Source: an uncultured Flammeovirgaceae bacterium (GTDB lineage Bacteria; Bacteroidota; Bacteroidia; Cytophagales; Cyclobacteriaceae). Taken from it: 34,993 nucleotides of DNA. The notes beneath the pieces were generated by a model that ran no database searches, had not been told where the DNA came from, and saw only the letters and a program-made list of their open reading frames with translations. Where the stretch lies: NCBI GenBank assembly GCA_937899105.1, contig CALBPF010000179.1, forward strand, positions 1-34,993, in the 5' to 3' direction. Shown here one piece after another: positions 33,981 through 34,993 of the stretch (the first letter of the stretch is position 1; every line of letters begins with the position of its first letter). Position numbers and translations under genes: made by a program.

Positions 33981-34993
33981 ATGCGTCAGATTATAGTTAT
34001 AGGAGGAGGTCTTGCTGGGTTGGTAGCATCTATCTTATTAAGCAGAAAAGGCTTTCAGATAAAGCTTTTTGAACGTAAAAAGTACCCTTTCCACAGAGTT
34101 TGTGGTGAATACATTTCTAATGAGGTAAGACCTTTTTTAAAGGAAAATGGCCTTTTTCCGGACATAGCCACGGCCGACATTTCTAAATTTCAGCTGACTT
34201 CGGTAAATGGTAAAACAGCGCATATGCCTCTTGATCTAGGTGGTTTTGGTGTGAGCAGATATGCTTTGGATCATTTTCTGGCAGGAGAGGCGCTTGATTC
34301 TGGGGTCGATATTATTCATGAAAAAGTAACAGATCTTAGTTTTCAAAAAGATGATTTTGAAATACGCACTGATAAGGGGGAATATGAAGCGGGGATCGTA
34401 ATGGGCGCTTTTGGCAAGCGCTCGGTACTTGATAAAAGCCTTGACCGAGGGTTTATCAAGAAACGTTCCCCTTACGTTGGGGTGAAATATCACATTAAGT
34501 ATGACCAGCATGAGCCGTCCACCGTAGCGCTTCATAATTTTAAAGGTGGCTACTGCGGTATTAATAAAGTGGAAAACGATGTATACAACCTCTGCTATCT
34601 TGGAGAGCGAAAAAACTTAAAAGATTCAGGGACCATTGAAAAAATGGAAGAAGATGTTCTTGCACAAAACCCCTTTCTTGAGAAGATATTTTCAACGGCC
34701 ACTTTTTTGTTTGACAAGCCTGAAGTGATCAATGAAATTTCATTTGAAACTAAAGCGCCCGTAGAAAACCACATTCTCATGTGTGGCGATGCAGCAGGTA
34801 TGATCACGCCGCTTTGCGGTAATGGCATGGCCATAGCTATTCACTCCGGTAAGATCGCGGCGGAAATCGTCATAAAGCATGCTTCTAAAGGTGCACTTAA
34901 TAGAGTAGCCATGGAGAAAGAATACGCTCACCGATGGAATGTTATGTTTAAAAACAGGTTGCGCACCGGCAGGCAAATACAGAAGTTGTTTGG
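33981..34993 (+). CDS. NAD(P)/FAD-dependent oxidoreductase (geranylgeranyl-reductase-like), 3' end outside window
   Basis: The open frame from ATG 33981 continues to the window edge (337 complete codons). The N-terminus has the FAD Rossmann motif IIVIGGGLAGLVASILL, then YPFHRVCGEYIS with the conserved Cys-Gly-Glu, and further on the second FAD motif MCGDAAGMITPLCGNGMAMA. It belongs to the geranylgeranyl-reductase/FixC-like group of flavin oxidoreductases, cytosolic or membrane-attached. In many Bacteroidota a gene of this kind sits beside a type III polyketide synthase and a methyltransferase; whether that holds here cannot be seen. It starts 76 bases after the divergent receiver-like gene. 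Confidence 0.87.
   Translation, partial: MRQIIVIGGGLAGLVASILLSRKGFQIKLFERKKYPFHRVCGEYISNEVRPFLKENGLFPDIATADISKFQLTSVNGKTAHMPLDLGGFGVSRYALDHFLAGEALDSGVDIIHEKVTDLSFQKDDFEIRTDKGEYEAGIVMGAFGKRSVLDKSLDRGFIKKRSPYVGVKYHIKYDQHEPSTVALHNFKGGYCGINKVENDVYNLCYLGERKNLKDSGTIEKMEEDVLAQNPFLEKIFSTATFLFDKPEVINEISFETKAPVENHILMCGDAAGMITPLCGNGMAIAIHSGKIAAEIVIKHASKGALNRVAMEKEYAHRWNVMFKNRLRTGRQIQKLF

Overview
The window looks like a chromosomal segment of a Bacteroidota bacterium, most likely from the Cytophagales, and this assignment rests on family content rather than a marker gene. The signs are: a PadR regulator next to an 8-TM FtsX/MacB permease with the N-terminal 'permease prefix' domain; DUF4932, DUF2911, YwqK/MORN-like and PD40-OmpA proteins; lipoproteins with an acidic run just after the lipobox cysteine; a TAnnTTTG-type promoter; few purine-rich ribosome binding sites; and short palindromic intergenic repeats of the GTCATCC/CGTCATTGCGA type. 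There is no rRNA, tRNA, CRISPR array, integrase or intact insertion sequence.

Layout. 0-3.6 kb: PadR, permease and a secreted YwqK-like protein, packed tightly as one operon. 3.7-8.95 kb: a secreted FGE-like protein, a nucleoside deaminase, a DUF427 protein, a DUF4932 lipoprotein, a D-2-hydroxyacid dehydrogenase and a small membrane protein, with two or three repeat elements between them. 8.95-13.4 kb: a MetR-type HTH fused to a SAM methyltransferase, divergent from a membrane LytTR regulator, followed by a Tat-exported class V aminotransferase and an alpha/beta hydrolase. 13.4-17.0 kb: a zone of gene decay. It holds an HTH-DUF4870 pseudogene with at least three frameshifts, an MFS transporter cut by one in-frame stop, and the 3' remnant of a CorA magnesium channel that keeps the GMN motif. 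An intact M23 peptidase, a 44-aa conserved small protein and a four-helix membrane protein lie among them. 17.0-22.2 kb: ion transport, with two divergent MscS channels, a formate/nitrite-type transporter and FeoA-FeoB. 22.3-29.4 kb: cell-envelope genes, namely a Calx-beta lipoprotein, SemiSWEET, a 1069-aa exported WD40-caspase protease divergent from a PD40-OmpA-like protein, and DUF2911. 29.5-35.0 kb: a long YwqK/MORN repeat protein, RidA, LOG, an exported aspartyl protease with PDZ, a degenerate receiver protein, and the start of an FAD oxidoreductase that runs off the window.

The strongest candidates for something undescribed are the MetR-HTH/methyltransferase fusion (8955-10028) and the exported WD40-caspase with its divergent OmpA-like neighbour (23822-28865). 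Two small proteins (15321-15455 minus; 30954-31070 plus) are also easily missed by gene callers. The rest is ordinary for the group.
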